Source: CADEED01 sp964444835 (lineage in GTDB: Bacteria > Pseudomonadota > Gammaproteobacteria > Steroidobacterales > Steroidobacteraceae). From it: 62,796 nt of DNA. The stretch lies in assembly GCA_964444835.1 (NCBI GenBank), contig CAYUIT010000019.1, positions 1 through 62,796 on the forward strand, given 5' to 3'. A model generated the notes under the pieces. The model had not been told where the DNA came from. It saw only the letters and a program-made list of their open reading frames with translations, and searched no databases. The number at the start of each line of letters is the position of its first letter. The stretch's first letter is position 1. Position numbers and translations under genes: made by a program. Below, piece after piece: positions 43,895 through 53,399 of this stretch.

Positions 43895-45826
43895 ATGAAG
43901 ACTCGCGCGCTCGTTCCAGGGTTCATTCTCGTGCTGTGCTGTGCGTGCAGCGTGTCGCTTGCAGCGACGCCCGCCACGGCGCCGGATCTTGCGTCGCTCG
44001 GTCGTGACTATCACACGCTCGCGAACACCGACGCCTTTCGGCTGACGCATCTCGACCTCGAGCTGCAGGTGTTCTTCGACGCCAAACGTTTGTCCGGCGT
44101 TGCCGATCTGCGCTTCAAGCGCTTGGCACCGGCGGACGCGGTCATTCTCGACACGCGCGATCTAACGATTCGTGCCGTATGGTGGATGCGCGGGCCGCGC
44201 GATCTCGTGCCGCTCACCTTCCGCCTCGGCGACCGCGACGACGCGTTGGGGAGCGCACTCGCGATTACTTTGCCGCCGGAGCTCACGAGCCCGGAGCCAA
44301 AGAACCCGGAGCGAAAGAACGAGCAGTTCCAGCTGCGCGTGTCGTATCAGTCGCGGCCCGAGGCGTCGGGCTTGCAGTGGGTGCCAGCCGAACAAACGGC
44401 GACCAAGATGGCGCCGTTCCTGTTCACGCAATCACAAGCCATTCACGCACGTAGCTGGGTTCCGGTGCAGGACTCGCCGCAAGTGCGCTTCACCTACAAC
44501 GCGACGATCCGTGTGCCGCCTGGGATGCGCGCCGTGATGAGCGCTAACAACTCGCTCGAACTGGCGGGCGATGGCGTATATCGCTTCGAAATGCCGCAAG
44601 CGATTCCAGCGTATTTGCTCGCGTTGGGCGTGGGGCAGCTCGAATTTCGCGCCATCGGTCCGCGCACCGGCGTGTTCGCTGAGGCGCCGGTCGTTGCGGC
44701 GGCGGCGAACGAGTTTGCCGACGTCGAGAACATGCTCGTCGCGAGCGAGCAGTTGTTTGGGCCGTATCGTTGGGGTCGGTACGATTTGCTGATCTTGCCG
44801 CCGTCGTTTCCGTTCGGCGGGATGGAGAACCCGCGGCTGTCGTTCATCACGCCGACCGTGATTGCCGGGGACCGCAGCCTCGTCTCGCTGATTGCGCACG
44901 AGCTCGCGCATTCGTGGTCCGGGAACCTCGTCACCAATGCCACTTGGAACGACGCGTGGCTCAACGAGGGCTTCACCGTGTTTCTCGAGCGCCGGATCAT
45001 GCTCGCACTGTACGGCGAGCGTCGGCACGCGATGGAGGACGTGTTAGGACTGGAGCAGTTGCGGAGCGACATGGTCGATCTCGAGCCGCGCGATACCGTG
45101 TTAGCGGTCGACATGCGTGGCCGCGATCCCGACGATGCGTTCTCGCAGGTGCCGTACGAGAAAGGCCGGTTGTTCCTCGGCTGGCTCGAACAGCGTTTTG
45201 GTCGTGACGCGTTCGAGGCGTTCTTGCGGCGCTACTTCGACAGGTTCGCGTTCACGAGCGTCACGACGGAGCAGTTCTTGCAGTATCTGCAGGCTGAGCT
45301 GATCGACAAAGCGCCGGGCAAAGTCACGCCGGCGGAGATCGACGCATGGGTGCGCGGCCCCGGCTTGCCCGCGTTCGCAGCGCTACCGCAGTCCGATGCG
45401 TTCGAGCGCGTCAACACGCTGCGCGCGCAGTGGCTACGCGGTCAGCGCACGACCGCCAGCTTGCCCGCCGCCGACTGGACCACCCAGGAATGGGTGCGTT
45501 TTCTCGATGGCCTCCCGAAGCGCGTCGCGCTGGCGAAGCTCACGGAGCTCGATGCCGCCTTCAAGCTGACCGAGACCGGCAACGCCGAGATCGCTCACTA
45601 CTGGTTGCGCGTCGCAATTCGCAACGACTACAGCGCTGCGTATCCGCGCCTCGCAACCTACCTCGAAACGATCGGCCGCCGCCGCTTGATTACGCCGCTC
45701 TACACGGAGCTCATGCGCACCCCGGCGGGAGCCGCGCGTGCTCGGGCAATCTACCAGCGGGCGCGACCTAACTACCACCCGATCGCCGCGCAGACGGTCG
45801 ACGCCATCGTGTTGCCGGGTCGTTAG
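43895..45826 (+). CDS. Secreted M1-family aminopeptidase
   Basis: A 643-aa exported zinc aminopeptidase of the leukotriene-A4-hydrolase/M1 group (signal peptide GFILVLCCACSVSLAA). The substrate-anchoring motif is GGMEN and the zinc site is HELAHSWSGN with Glu 18 residues after the second His in WLNEGFTVFLERR. A C-terminal helical domain resembles the LTA4 hydrolase C-domain. A short 15-bp tandem duplication (44290-44319) encodes EPKNPERKN. It is followed one bp later by a rhomboid protease gene. Confidence 0.92.
   Translation: MKTRALVPGFILVLCCACSVSLAATPATAPDLASLGRDYHTLANTDAFRLTHLDLELQVFFDAKRLSGVADLRFKRLAPADAVILDTRDLTIRAVWWMRGPRDLVPLTFRLGDRDDALGSALAITLPPELTSPEPKNPERKNEQFQLRVSYQSRPEASGLQWVPAEQTATKMAPFLFTQSQAIHARSWVPVQDSPQVRFTYNATIRVPPGMRAVMSANNSLELAGDGVYRFEMPQAIPAYLLALGVGQLEFRAIGPRTGVFAEAPVVAAAANEFADVENMLVASEQLFGPYRWGRYDLLILPPSFPFGGMENPRLSFITPTVIAGDRSLVSLIAHELAHSWSGNLVTNATWNDAWLNEGFTVFLERRIMLALYGERRHAMEDVLGLEQLRSDMVDLEPRDTVLAVDMRGRDPDDAFSQVPYEKGRLFLGWLEQRFGRDAFEAFLRRYFDRFAFTSVTTEQFLQYLQAELIDKAPGKVTPAEIDAWVRGPGLPAFAALPQSDAFERVNTLRAQWLRGQRTTASLPAADWTTQEWVRFLDGLPKRVALAKLTELDAAFKLTETGNAEIAHYWLRVAIRNDYSAAYPRLATYLETIGRRRLITPLYTELMRTPAGAARARAIYQRARPNYHPIAAQTVDAIVLPGR
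44290..44319 (+). repeat. 15-bp tandem duplication in the M1 aminopeptidase gene
   Basis: CCCGGAGCCAAAGAA (44290-44304) is repeated once with a single mismatch (44305-44319). It encodes a charged surface loop and keeps the frame. Confidence 0.8.
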
Positions 45827-45827
45827 C

Positions 45828-46550
45828 ATGGTCATCCCGCTCCACGACGACAATCCGACGACGCTCAAGCCGATCGTCACCGTGACAGTCATTGTGCTGT
45901 GCGTGCTCATCTACCTGTGGCAGCACTGGTTTACGGGGCCGGGCGGCGCCGATCGCATCGCCTATGCGCTCGGATTGATTCCGGCTGTGCTGTTCGGGCG
46001 CGAAACGCTGCCGAGCGAACTGGTATGGGTGCCGCCCACGGCGTCGGTGCTCACGTCCATGTTCTTGCACGGCGGATTTCTGCACCTCGCGGGCAACATG
46101 CTCTACCTCTGGGTCTTCGGCAACAATATCGAGGACTCGATGGGACATGGTCGCTTCGTCGCGTTCTACCTCTTGTGTGGAATCGCTGCAGCGATGGCGC
46201 AAGCGCTGCCGAACCCGGCGTCGACCATTCCGATGGTCGGTGCGAGTGGCGCAATCTCGGGCGTGTTGGGCGCCTACATGTTGCTGTTCCCCAAAGCGCG
46301 TGTGCTGCTCGGTTTGCCGCTCGGCTTCATCATCGTGCAGATCGGGCGTTTTCCGGCGGTGTGGGTGCTCGCGTCTTGGTTCGTGTTCCAGTTAGTGATG
46401 GGCGGCGTGGCGGCGGCACAAGCCGCGCAGGCCGGCGGTAGTCAGGGCGGGGTCGCATGGGGCGCGCACATCGGCGGTTTCATCGCCGGCGCGATCCTCA
46501 TTCCACTGTTCAAGTCGCGCGATGTACCCCTGTGGCGAGATCGTGGGTGA
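45828..46550 (+). CDS. Rhomboid-family intramembrane serine protease
   Basis: A 240-aa inner-membrane protease with about six helices. Landmarks are HGGFLHLAGNMLYLWVFGNNIED (loop 1 and the following helix), the catalytic Ser in GASGAISGVLGAY and the catalytic His in WGAHIGGFIAGAI. A long periplasmic segment precedes the first conserved helix. It follows the M1 aminopeptidase gene by 1 bp and is probably cotranscribed with it. Confidence 0.92.
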   Translation: MVIPLHDDNPTTLKPIVTVTVIVLCVLIYLWQHWFTGPGGADRIAYALGLIPAVLFGRETLPSELVWVPPTASVLTSMFLHGGFLHLAGNMLYLWVFGNNIEDSMGHGRFVAFYLLCGIAAAMAQALPNPASTIPMVGASGAISGVLGAYMLLFPKARVLLGLPLGFIIVQIGRFPAVWVLASWFVFQLVMGGVAAAQAAQAGGSQGGVAWGAHIGGFIAGAILIPLFKSRDVPLWRDRG

Positions 46551-46604
46551 TGCAGCGCAACGTAATTATGGTAGATTCCGCCGCGATCTCGCGTAGGGAC
46601 CCCA

Positions 46605-48233
46605 TTGGCCGAGCCAACGCTTTACGGCATCAGCGTCGCTGAACACGACGGACCAGGACACGCCATTCGTCGCGTGGCCTCCAACATCACTGTCTTTATC
46701 GGGCGCGCTCTCAAAGGCCCTGTTAGCCAACCGATCACTGTCCGCAGCTTTGCGGAGTACAGCCAAGTGTTCGGTGGTTTGTGGCAACCGTCGATGCTGA
46801 GCTACGCCGTCGAGCAATACTTCGAGAACGGCGGGCGCGTGGCGGTGATTGTGCGCGTCGTGAATGGAGCACAACCGCCGAGCCTCACGTTGCCAGCCGG
46901 GCATGGCGCGCTCCAGTTGCGCGCCATTTGGCCGGGTTCGCGGGAATACTTACGCGCCTCGGTTGATTACGACGGGATTGCTGCGACCGAGCCCGACCGA
47001 TTCAATTTGGTATTGCAGCGGGTGCGTTCGGCCGGGTCGGAGCAGATCGAAGACCAAGAGATCCTGCGACGCCTAACAGTTGTGCCGGGAGAGAGCCGGT
47101 TCGTCGCCGATGCGTTGGCCGAATCCCGTCTCGCGCGCGTCATCGGCGCCGTGCCGACCGTGCGGCCTGATCACACGCCAGCGCAAGCATCGGGCGCCGT
47201 CGTGGGCTACGTGTTCTCGAACCCCGATGGACACGATGGCAGCGCCTTGAGCGACTACGATGTCATCGGCTCGGCGCAAGATGGTACGGGTTTGTTCGCG
47301 CTGCGCGGCATTCCCGAGTTCGGCTTGCTGTGCATTCCGCCGCTGACACGCGATCACGACGTGGGCCTCGCGACTTGGTTGGTCGCGACGCGCATTTGTC
47401 GTGAGCGTCATGCGCTGTTGCTGATCGATCCGCCGTCGCATTGGGACTCGGCACATGCGGCGCTCGATGGGCTGCGCACGTGGCCGTTCCGCAGTGAAGA
47501 TGCGGCGATGTTCTTTCCGCGGATTGCGGCGTACGACCGTTTGCGCGGCCGATTCGAAACTTTCGGCTCGAGCGCGGCCGCAGCGGGCTTGATCTCGCGC
47601 GGCGATGAGAACTGGCCCGTGTGGTCGGCGAGCGAGGCGGACGACTCCGCTTTGCGTCCCGGGCTCAAGCTCGCAGTGACGGTCGGCGACGCCGATCGGC
47701 AGCGACTTGCTGCAGCGGGTATCAACGCACTCTCGACGGTGCGCTTACCGCCGCATCTGGCCGCGAGCCCGCGCACGTTGGCGGCGGGCAATGCTGCTGC
47801 GTCGGATTTCCGGTACTTGTCGAGCCGTCGATTGGCACTGTGTGTGATCGCGTCAATCGAGCGCGGCACACGATGGATGATTTTCGAGCACAACGCCGCG
47901 CCACTGTGGGCGCGGGCCCGCGCGCAAGTGTCGGCTTTTCTCGAGGGCTTGTACCAAGAAGGCGCATTCGTCGGCCGCACCGCCGAGGAAAGCTACTTTG
48001 TGATTTGCGATGAGCGAATCAATAGCCCGGGCGTCGAGTTGGCCGGTCGCGTGAATTTGTTGTTTGGCTTCGCCGCATCCCGACCCGGCGAATTCCACGC
48101 CTATTTGGTGACTCACTTCGCCGGCGGCACCACGGTGAAGCCCGTGTCCGTGAACCGCATGGCGACGGCGCAGGCCTTCGTGGCCGACGAGATCGAGACG
48201 TCAATCTTGCGCGGCATCGCCGCGAACGAATAA
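46605..48233 (+). CDS. Solitary contractile-tail sheath-like protein
   Basis: A 542-aa protein matching phage tail sheath proteins. The N-terminus has TVFIGRALKGPVSQPITVRSFAEYSQVFGG and AVEQYFENGGRVAVIVRVV. The C-terminal sheath core has RRLALCVIASIERGTRWMIFEH, LWARARAQVSAFLEGLY, GAFVGRTAEESYFVICD and RPGEFHAYLV. The middle has a longer beta-rich region. Sheath genes normally sit beside tube, baseplate or spike genes (phage, R-pyocin, eCIS, T6SS-like); none is seen within this window. The TTG start has TAGGGA upstream. It may belong to a dispersed injection system or have been recruited to another role. Confidence 0.85.
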   Translation: MAEPTLYGISVAEHDGPGHAIRRVASNITVFIGRALKGPVSQPITVRSFAEYSQVFGGLWQPSMLSYAVEQYFENGGRVAVIVRVVNGAQPPSLTLPAGHGALQLRAIWPGSREYLRASVDYDGIAATEPDRFNLVLQRVRSAGSEQIEDQEILRRLTVVPGESRFVADALAESRLARVIGAVPTVRPDHTPAQASGAVVGYVFSNPDGHDGSALSDYDVIGSAQDGTGLFALRGIPEFGLLCIPPLTRDHDVGLATWLVATRICRERHALLLIDPPSHWDSAHAALDGLRTWPFRSEDAAMFFPRIAAYDRLRGRFETFGSSAAAAGLISRGDENWPVWSASEADDSALRPGLKLAVTVGDADRQRLAAAGINALSTVRLPPHLAASPRTLAAGNAAASDFRYLSSRRLALCVIASIERGTRWMIFEHNAAPLWARARAQVSAFLEGLYQEGAFVGRTAEESYFVICDERINSPGVELAGRVNLLFGFAASRPGEFHAYLVTHFAGGTTVKPVSVNRMATAQAFVADEIETSILRGIAANE

Positions 48234-48245
48234 GCCCGCCGCGGT

Positions 48246-48788
48246 TTACACCGACTTCCGCGGCGACACGTACATCGTGATCACCGCACGGACCACTTCT
48301 CGACCGCGCGTATCGGTAACGCTCACGGGCACACCGACATTCTGCGCGCCTAACCACTCGGTCTTGTCGAGCCGGGCAGTCGCCGCAACGTCGGTTTCCG
48401 CTTTGGCGAGGTACTCGATCGTCATGCCGCGTGGAATCCAGCGCATGTCGATTGGGATCGTGACTTCGGTGCACATGCCCGCCGCCAATTCACACAGATT
48501 GCCCATCGCCAGCGCATGGACGGTGCCGATGTGGTTCTGCACGGCGCGCCGCTTTTTCATGGAGACGCGGCAAATGGTTGGCGCGAGTTCGTCGAAGCGC
48601 GGGCGGATCGTGCCGAAGTAGGGGGCTTTGCGGGCGATCGTGCGGCTGAACAGCCAGCGCCCCCACGCGCTCTTGCCGAGCCGCTGCCAGGCTCGCATCG
48701 CCGGACCCACTGTCGTCGTCTGCGTCATCGTGAGCCAGTCCATCTGAGGACGAGGGAGGGATGTTACGTCGTCTGCGGTTCGCGCCAT
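48246..48788 (-). CDS. Hotdog-fold thioesterase-like protein (DUF4442 type)
   Basis: A 180-aa hotdog protein. The long central helix is read as NHIGTVHALAMGNLCELAAGM, and strands follow (IPIDMRWIPRGMTIEYLAKAETDVAA, VPVSVTDTRGREVVRAVITMYVS). Members of this family are PaaI/YdiI-like acyl-CoA thioesterase relatives, mostly untested. Several starts compete (48788, 48743 and 48728). It converges on the tail sheath gene (12 bp) and diverges from the ATL gene. Confidence 0.83.
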   Translation of the reverse strand: MARTADDVTSLPRPQMDWLTMTQTTTVGPAMRAWQRLGKSAWGRWLFSRTIARKAPYFGTIRPRFDELAPTICRVSMKKRRAVQNHIGTVHALAMGNLCELAAGMCTEVTIPIDMRWIPRGMTIEYLAKAETDVAATARLDKTEWLGAQNVGVPVSVTDTRGREVVRAVITMYVSPRKSV

Positions 48789-48829
48789 GAAACTTCGAGC
48801 AAGGAGTGTTCGGCCTTAGACTAGGACAA

Positions 48830-48844
48830 GCCCTGATACAGGGC
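48830..48844. promoter_or_regulatory. Hairpin/palindrome in the divergent promoter region
   Basis: GCCCTG-ATA-CAGGGC is a perfect 6-bp inverted repeat in the 149-bp region between the hotdog and ATL genes. It could be a dyad operator shared by two divergent promoters. Confidence 0.25.
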
Positions 48845-48937
48845 CGGAACTGTAATCTAGAGTTCGCTGTATCTCAATCGTCCGTTACGTTGGTCGCGGT
48901 CCCGATCGCAACCCTGTCGGTTCTTGAGCCCTGCGCT

Positions 48938-49321
48938 ATGTCTGCCACTGCTGTACTAACAACTCAGCCGGAGCGCGAAGCGGCGATCCTGGCAGCCGTG
49001 CGGGCCGTGCCGCGGGGGACGGTGGCGAGCTACGGGGAGATTGCGCGTCGCGCCGGCCTCCCGGGTCGCGCACGGCTCGTCGGTCGCGTGTTGCGAACGA
49101 CCAGCGATGCACGCTTGCCGTGGCATCGGGTCACGGGCGCACAGGGGCGCATTGCATTCGCGGCCGGCAGTGCGCCAGCACGTGAGCAAGCACGACGGCT
49201 GCAACGCGAGGGCCTCACGGTCGTGCGCAACCGCGTGCGATTGCCGATGCTCGAACAAACGACGCTGGATGCCGCCGTCTGGGCGCCAAGCCTGGAGCGA
49301 CGCGGACAACGCGGCCGATGA
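48938..49321 (+). CDS. Alkyltransferase-like (ATL) DNA-binding protein
   Basis: A 127-aa protein of the O6-alkylguanine-DNA alkyltransferase family. The helix-turn-helix reads VPRGTVASYGEIARRAGLPGRARLVGRVLR. The active-site P-C-H-R motif reads PW62HR (LPWHRVTGAQGRIAF), so the acceptor Cys is replaced by Trp. This identifies an ATL protein, which binds alkylated guanine without repairing it and hands the lesion to nucleotide excision repair. The ATG at 48938 follows intergenic sequence; the earlier in-frame codons are unlikely. Confidence 0.9.
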   Translation: MSATAVLTTQPEREAAILAAVRAVPRGTVASYGEIARRAGLPGRARLVGRVLRTTSDARLPWHRVTGAQGRIAFAAGSAPAREQARRLQREGLTVVRNRVRLPMLEQTTLDAAVWAPSLERRGQRGR

Positions 49322-49340
49322 TCCGATGGAGCGCGCTACA

Positions 49341-49874
49341 ATGACGACCGTGAACAAGAATCGATACGTGGTCTTTTCGCACGGACAAGAAAGTGGCCCA
49401 TGGGGCACTAAGATCGGTGCTCTCGCGCGCCTTGCTGGCCAGGAAGGCTATGAAATCGAATCGGTCGACTATCGTGGCATCGACGATCCGCGCGAGCGGG
49501 TGCGCAAACTGGTCGAAAGTTGTAAGGATCTTGGCGGTGATCTCGTGCTCGTGGGCTCGAGTCTCGGCGGCTATGTGTCGGTCGCGGCAGCACCGTACCT
49601 GCACGCGATGGGGGTCTTCTTGATGGCCCCCGCCCTCACGATGCCGGGCTTGCCACCGTTGCGCGATCCGCCGCTCGATTGCCCCACGTCGATCGTGCAT
49701 GGGCTGCGCGACGAGGTCATCCCGTTCGAACAAAGTGTCGAATTCGCCCGCCGCCATCGCTGCGCGCTGCACCTGCTCGATGACGGCCATCGCTTGCACG
49801 AGCAACTACGTGTGATCGGTTATCTGTTCGAGTCGTTTCTGCTCGGCCTCGACATGCCGAGCAGCAAGCGTTGA
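49341..49874 (+). CDS. Small alpha/beta hydrolase
   Basis: A 177-aa short alpha/beta hydrolase with the nucleophile elbow VGSSLGGYVS, an acidic residue in HGLRDEVIPF and the catalytic His in DDGHRLHEQLR. The N-terminal FSHGQESGPWGTK is the oxyanion-loop region (HG motif). It lacks a large cap, like YqiA- or UPF0227-type esterases. It lies 19 bp behind the ATL gene and converges on an SDR gene (4 bp). Confidence 0.85.
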   Translation: MTTVNKNRYVVFSHGQESGPWGTKIGALARLAGQEGYEIESVDYRGIDDPRERVRKLVESCKDLGGDLVLVGSSLGGYVSVAAAPYLHAMGVFLMAPALTMPGLPPLRDPPLDCPTSIVHGLRDEVIPFEQSVEFARRHRCALHLLDDGHRLHEQLRVIGYLFESFLLGLDMPSSKR

Positions 49875-49878
49875 GCGC

Positions 49879-50685
49879 TTAGTGTCGTTGGCGAATCGCG
49901 CGCGCGGCGAGCCGATCCACCCATGCTGGCGCGATGAGCTTGAGCCAGCGGCCGACGCGTCCACGCAGCGACATGACCACGAGCCGCTCGCGGCGTTCGA
50001 TGGCACGCACGATACGCGCGGCGCATTCGTCCGCAGTCATCAGTCGGCTCTCTTGCATCGGCGACGTACCTAACGCGCGGCCGTCGGGGCCGACAGCGCG
50101 ACGATGGATCTCGCTCACGACGAAATCGGGCGCGATCACGCAGACGTCGACGCCGGTGTCCGCGAGCTCGATTCGCAAGCTGTCGCAGAGGCCTATGAGT
50201 GCGTGTTTGCTCGCCGCGTACCCAGAGCGCTCGGGAACCCCGGTAAGACCCGCAAGGCTCGCGACGGCCACGACGAGCCCGCGAGCTTGTTTCAGGGCTG
50301 GCAAGGCGCGGTGAATCTGTACCGCTGGCCCGACATAGTTGACGCGCATGATGCGCTCGAGAACGCTGAGATCCTCGAGTGCGTCGAAGCGACTCCACAT
50401 CGTGATGCCTGCGTTCAAGATCAAGACATCGATGCCGCCGAGCAGCTCGACAGCACGATCAATCAGGCGTTGTGAAGCAGTCGTATCAGCGACGTCGGTC
50501 GGCACGACATGGGCGACGGCACCACGCGTGCGGCATTCCGCGGCAACCGCTTCGAGTCGTGTGGCGTCACGTGCCGCCAGGACAAGATGCGCATGGGCTG
50601 AGGCGAGTTGTAAGGCCAAGGCGCGGCCGATGCCCTCCGAGGCCCCTGTCAATACGATCCTCGCCTGCGCGAATCCCGTTCCCAT
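49879..50685 (-). CDS. SDR-family oxidoreductase
   Basis: A 268-aa short-chain dehydrogenase: cofactor loop TGASEGIGRALA, NAG (LILNAGITM), catalytic Ser in ASLAGLTGV and YAASK as the Y-x-x-x-K motif. A C-terminal extension after residue 200 carries basic residues (MSLRGRVGRWLKLIAPAW) that may anchor it to the membrane, as in 11-beta-HSD- or YqjQ-like enzymes. The ATG at 50685 directly precedes the Rossmann motif and is preferred to 50727. It is divergent from plsB (68 bp). Confidence 0.88.
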   Translation of the reverse strand: MGTGFAQARIVLTGASEGIGRALALQLASAHAHLVLAARDATRLEAVAAECRTRGAVAHVVPTDVADTTASQRLIDRAVELLGGIDVLILNAGITMWSRFDALEDLSVLERIMRVNYVGPAVQIHRALPALKQARGLVVAVASLAGLTGVPERSGYAASKHALIGLCDSLRIELADTGVDVCVIAPDFVVSEIHRRAVGPDGRALGTSPMQESRLMTADECAARIVRAIERRERLVVMSLRGRVGRWLKLIAPAWVDRLAARAIRQRH

Positions 50686-50753
50686 CCTGCGCTCCGCATG
50701 ACTTCCGGTACACTTCGCGCCCAGCATGACACAGGCGCAATAACGCAGACCCT

Positions 50754-53183
50754 ATGGAGTGGCTTCTTCGCTGGCTGCTCGGTCTCTGGGTGCGTCCGAC
50801 CGTGCGCCCCGACGACGTGGCGGAACGTCTCAGCTCACGCTCACAACGCGTGTGCTACGTGCTCGATCGGCAAAGTGAGGCCGATCTCGCCGTGCTCGCC
50901 AACGCAATTGAAGCCCTCGGCTTACCGCGGCTACGGCGTCGGATTCTTGCCAATCGTCGCGCCGACCGGCGTGCTTGCTTCGATGTCGGGCGGCGCCGCG
51001 GCTTTTGGGATGCCGCTCCGCAATTGCGGCCGCCGCCGTTCTTGGTCGCCATGATTGAGGCGGCCCGCGCCGACCCCGAGTTCGACGTTACCTTGGTTCC
51101 CACGGCGCTCTACTGGGGACGCGCACCGCAAAAAGAAGGCTCGTGGCTGCGGCTGCTGTTCGCCGAGAACTGGACGCTGACGTCGCGGGTGCGCAAGTTC
51201 TTCACGGTCCTCGTCAACGGTCGCAACACCATGATCGAGATCGGCGAGCCGATTTCGCTCCGTAGTTTGCTCGAAGACGAAGCGGCACCGGCGCAGGCGC
51301 GACGCGTCGCGCGCGTGTTGCGCGGCCTGTTGCGGCGGCAACGCGCGACCCGCATTGGCCCTGATTTGTCGCATCGACGCACGATCGTGGCGCGCGTGTT
51401 GCGCGCGCGCGCCGTGCGGGCCGTGGTGGCCCAGGAAGCGCGCGAGAAGAAGATCGCGCGCCGCGACGGCTTGAAAACGGCGCGCAAGTACGCCGAAGAA
51501 ATCGCGGCTAACTACTCACACGCATTCGTGCAATTCATGGAGCGCTTTCTGTCGCGCGTGTGGAACCGCGTGTACGACGGCGTCAACTTCGAGCACGCCG
51601 AAACGCTCGCGCGCGTGGCCGAGGGCAATGAGATCGTGTACGTACCATGCCATCGCAGCCACATGGATTACTTGCTGCTGTCGTACGTGATCTACAAGCA
51701 AGGCTATGCGATTCCGCACATCGCGGCCGGCATCAATCTCAACATTCCGGTGGTCGGGCGCTTCTTGCGCAAGGGCGGCGCGTTTTTCATTCGGCGCAGC
51801 TTCGGCGGCAACGCGCTCTACACGGTTGTGTTCATGAAGTATTTGGCGGCGATCATGGCGCGCGGCCATTCGATCGAGTACTTCATCGAGGGCGGCCGCT
51901 CGCGCACCGGGCGCTTGCTACAGCCCAAGACGGGCATGCTGTCGATGACGGTGCGCAGCTACCTACGCGATCCGGTGCGACCGGTGGTGTTCGTGCCGGT
52001 GTACTTTGGTTACGAGCGGATCGTCGAAGCAGAAACCTACGTGAGCGAGTTGTCGGGCGCGCCCAAGAAAAAGGAAAGCGTGCTCGATTTGATCCGCTCG
52101 ATTCGCGTGCTGCGCGAGAAGTTCGGGCATGTCAATGTCAACGTCGGCGAGCCGATCGCGCTCGACTCGCTGCTGGATGCGAACTTGCCTGATTGGCGCA
52201 CGCGCAAGTTCGATGACGACACGCGCTTGCCGGGCATCAACGCAGTCGTCAGCGAGTTGTCGGGCACGATCATGCAACGGATCAACGCGGCTGCCGCCAT
52301 TACGCCCGTCAACTTGTTAGCGTTGAGTTTGCTCGCGACGCCGCGCAGCGCAATGGTCGAGCAGGACCTGCAGCGTCAAGTGGGCTTCTATGCCTCGCTT
52401 GCGCAGCGCGTGCCCTATAGTGAGCGCGTCACCGTAACGCCATTGAGCCCCGCCGAGGTTGTCGCGTACGGTGAATCGCTCGGCATGCTGCAACGGGAAG
52501 CGCACAAGTTAGGCGACGTCGTACGCATGACTGAGACGAGCGCGGTGTTGAGCGCCTACTACCGCAACAACGTGCTGCATTTGTTTGCGGTGCCTTCGTT
52601 GATCGCGTGCGCGTTCGTCAGCAATGCAACGATGCGAACCGAAGACATTCAGCGGCTCGCTTGGCGGGTCTACCCGTACATCGGCGCGGAACTCTTCTTG
52701 CGGTGGCGTGAGGAGGAACTCGCCAAGGTGGTCGAGCAGTACCTGGCAGCGCTCGCAGAGCACGGTGTACTCGAACCCTCGCCCGATCGCAGCGTCTGGA
52801 GTCGGCCGCCGCCAGCGTCGGCGGGTGCGATGCAACTGTCGTTGCTGGCGCAACTGACCCTGCAAGTGATTGAGCGTTACTACCTGGCGATTGCGCTCTT
52901 GATGCAGGCGGGCAGTGGCCAGATCACGCAGCGTGCGCTCGAGGAACGCTGCCAATTGGCCGCGCAGCGCATGACCATGTTGTACGGGTTCAACTCGCCC
53001 GAGTTCTTCGACCGGGCTTTATTCGAGAATTTCATCGATCTGCTTCGGGAACGCGGGGTGGTTCGCTCGGCCGAAGGCAACAAATTGGCCTTCGACGAAG
53101 TCCTGGAACGCGTGGCGGCGGACGCCCAAATCGTGCTGTCCGAGCAGATTCGACACAGCATCTTGCAGGTCACCCACCACTAG
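50754..53183 (+). CDS. plsB: Glycerol-3-phosphate O-acyltransferase
   Basis: PlsB catalyses the first acylation of glycerol 3-phosphate in phospholipid synthesis at the inner membrane, using acyl-CoA or acyl-ACP. The 809-aa length is typical. The HX4D box is CHRSHMDYL. GGAFFIRRSFGGN, EYFIEGGRSRTGR and RPVVFVPVYFGYERI are the further acyltransferase blocks, all in order. The N- and C-terminal regulatory parts are also present. It sits alone upstream of the DUF1302 gene with a 216-bp gap that contains no gene. Confidence 0.96.
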   Translation: MEWLLRWLLGLWVRPTVRPDDVAERLSSRSQRVCYVLDRQSEADLAVLANAIEALGLPRLRRRILANRRADRRACFDVGRRRGFWDAAPQLRPPPFLVAMIEAARADPEFDVTLVPTALYWGRAPQKEGSWLRLLFAENWTLTSRVRKFFTVLVNGRNTMIEIGEPISLRSLLEDEAAPAQARRVARVLRGLLRRQRATRIGPDLSHRRTIVARVLRARAVRAVVAQEAREKKIARRDGLKTARKYAEEIAANYSHAFVQFMERFLSRVWNRVYDGVNFEHAETLARVAEGNEIVYVPCHRSHMDYLLLSYVIYKQGYAIPHIAAGINLNIPVVGRFLRKGGAFFIRRSFGGNALYTVVFMKYLAAIMARGHSIEYFIEGGRSRTGRLLQPKTGMLSMTVRSYLRDPVRPVVFVPVYFGYERIVEAETYVSELSGAPKKKESVLDLIRSIRVLREKFGHVNVNVGEPIALDSLLDANLPDWRTRKFDDDTRLPGINAVVSELSGTIMQRINAAAAITPVNLLALSLLATPRSAMVEQDLQRQVGFYASLAQRVPYSERVTVTPLSPAEVVAYGESLGMLQREAHKLGDVVRMTETSAVLSAYYRNNVLHLFAVPSLIACAFVSNATMRTEDIQRLAWRVYPYIGAELFLRWREEELAKVVEQYLAALAEHGVLEPSPDRSVWSRPPPASAGAMQLSLLAQLTLQVIERYYLAIALLMQAGSGQITQRALEERCQLAAQRMTMLYGFNSPEFFDRALFENFIDLLRERGVVRSAEGNKLAFDEVLERVAADAQIVLSEQIRHSILQVTHH

Positions 53184-53399
53184 TCGTTGTTGCGCCGCAA
53201 CGACAGCCGGGAGGCCTTCCGCTGGCGCCTCGGGCCGCTGCTATACTGCGACGCATTAAGCCGCGCCGACGGTCGACTCGAGGGGTTACATGACGCGCGG
53301 TGACAACAACCGTCCGCATACAACAGGGTTTGGTGTGCGCCGCATTCGCCTCGTCGAACTGCCCGCCGCCGCCATCACACAACGATCTTGGGGATCTAC

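Noticed and set aside
46605..48233. Interpretation of the tail sheath gene as part of a prophage.
   Set aside because: No integrase, terminase, capsid, tail-tube or att-like repeat within the window, and flanking genes are ordinary chromosomal genes.
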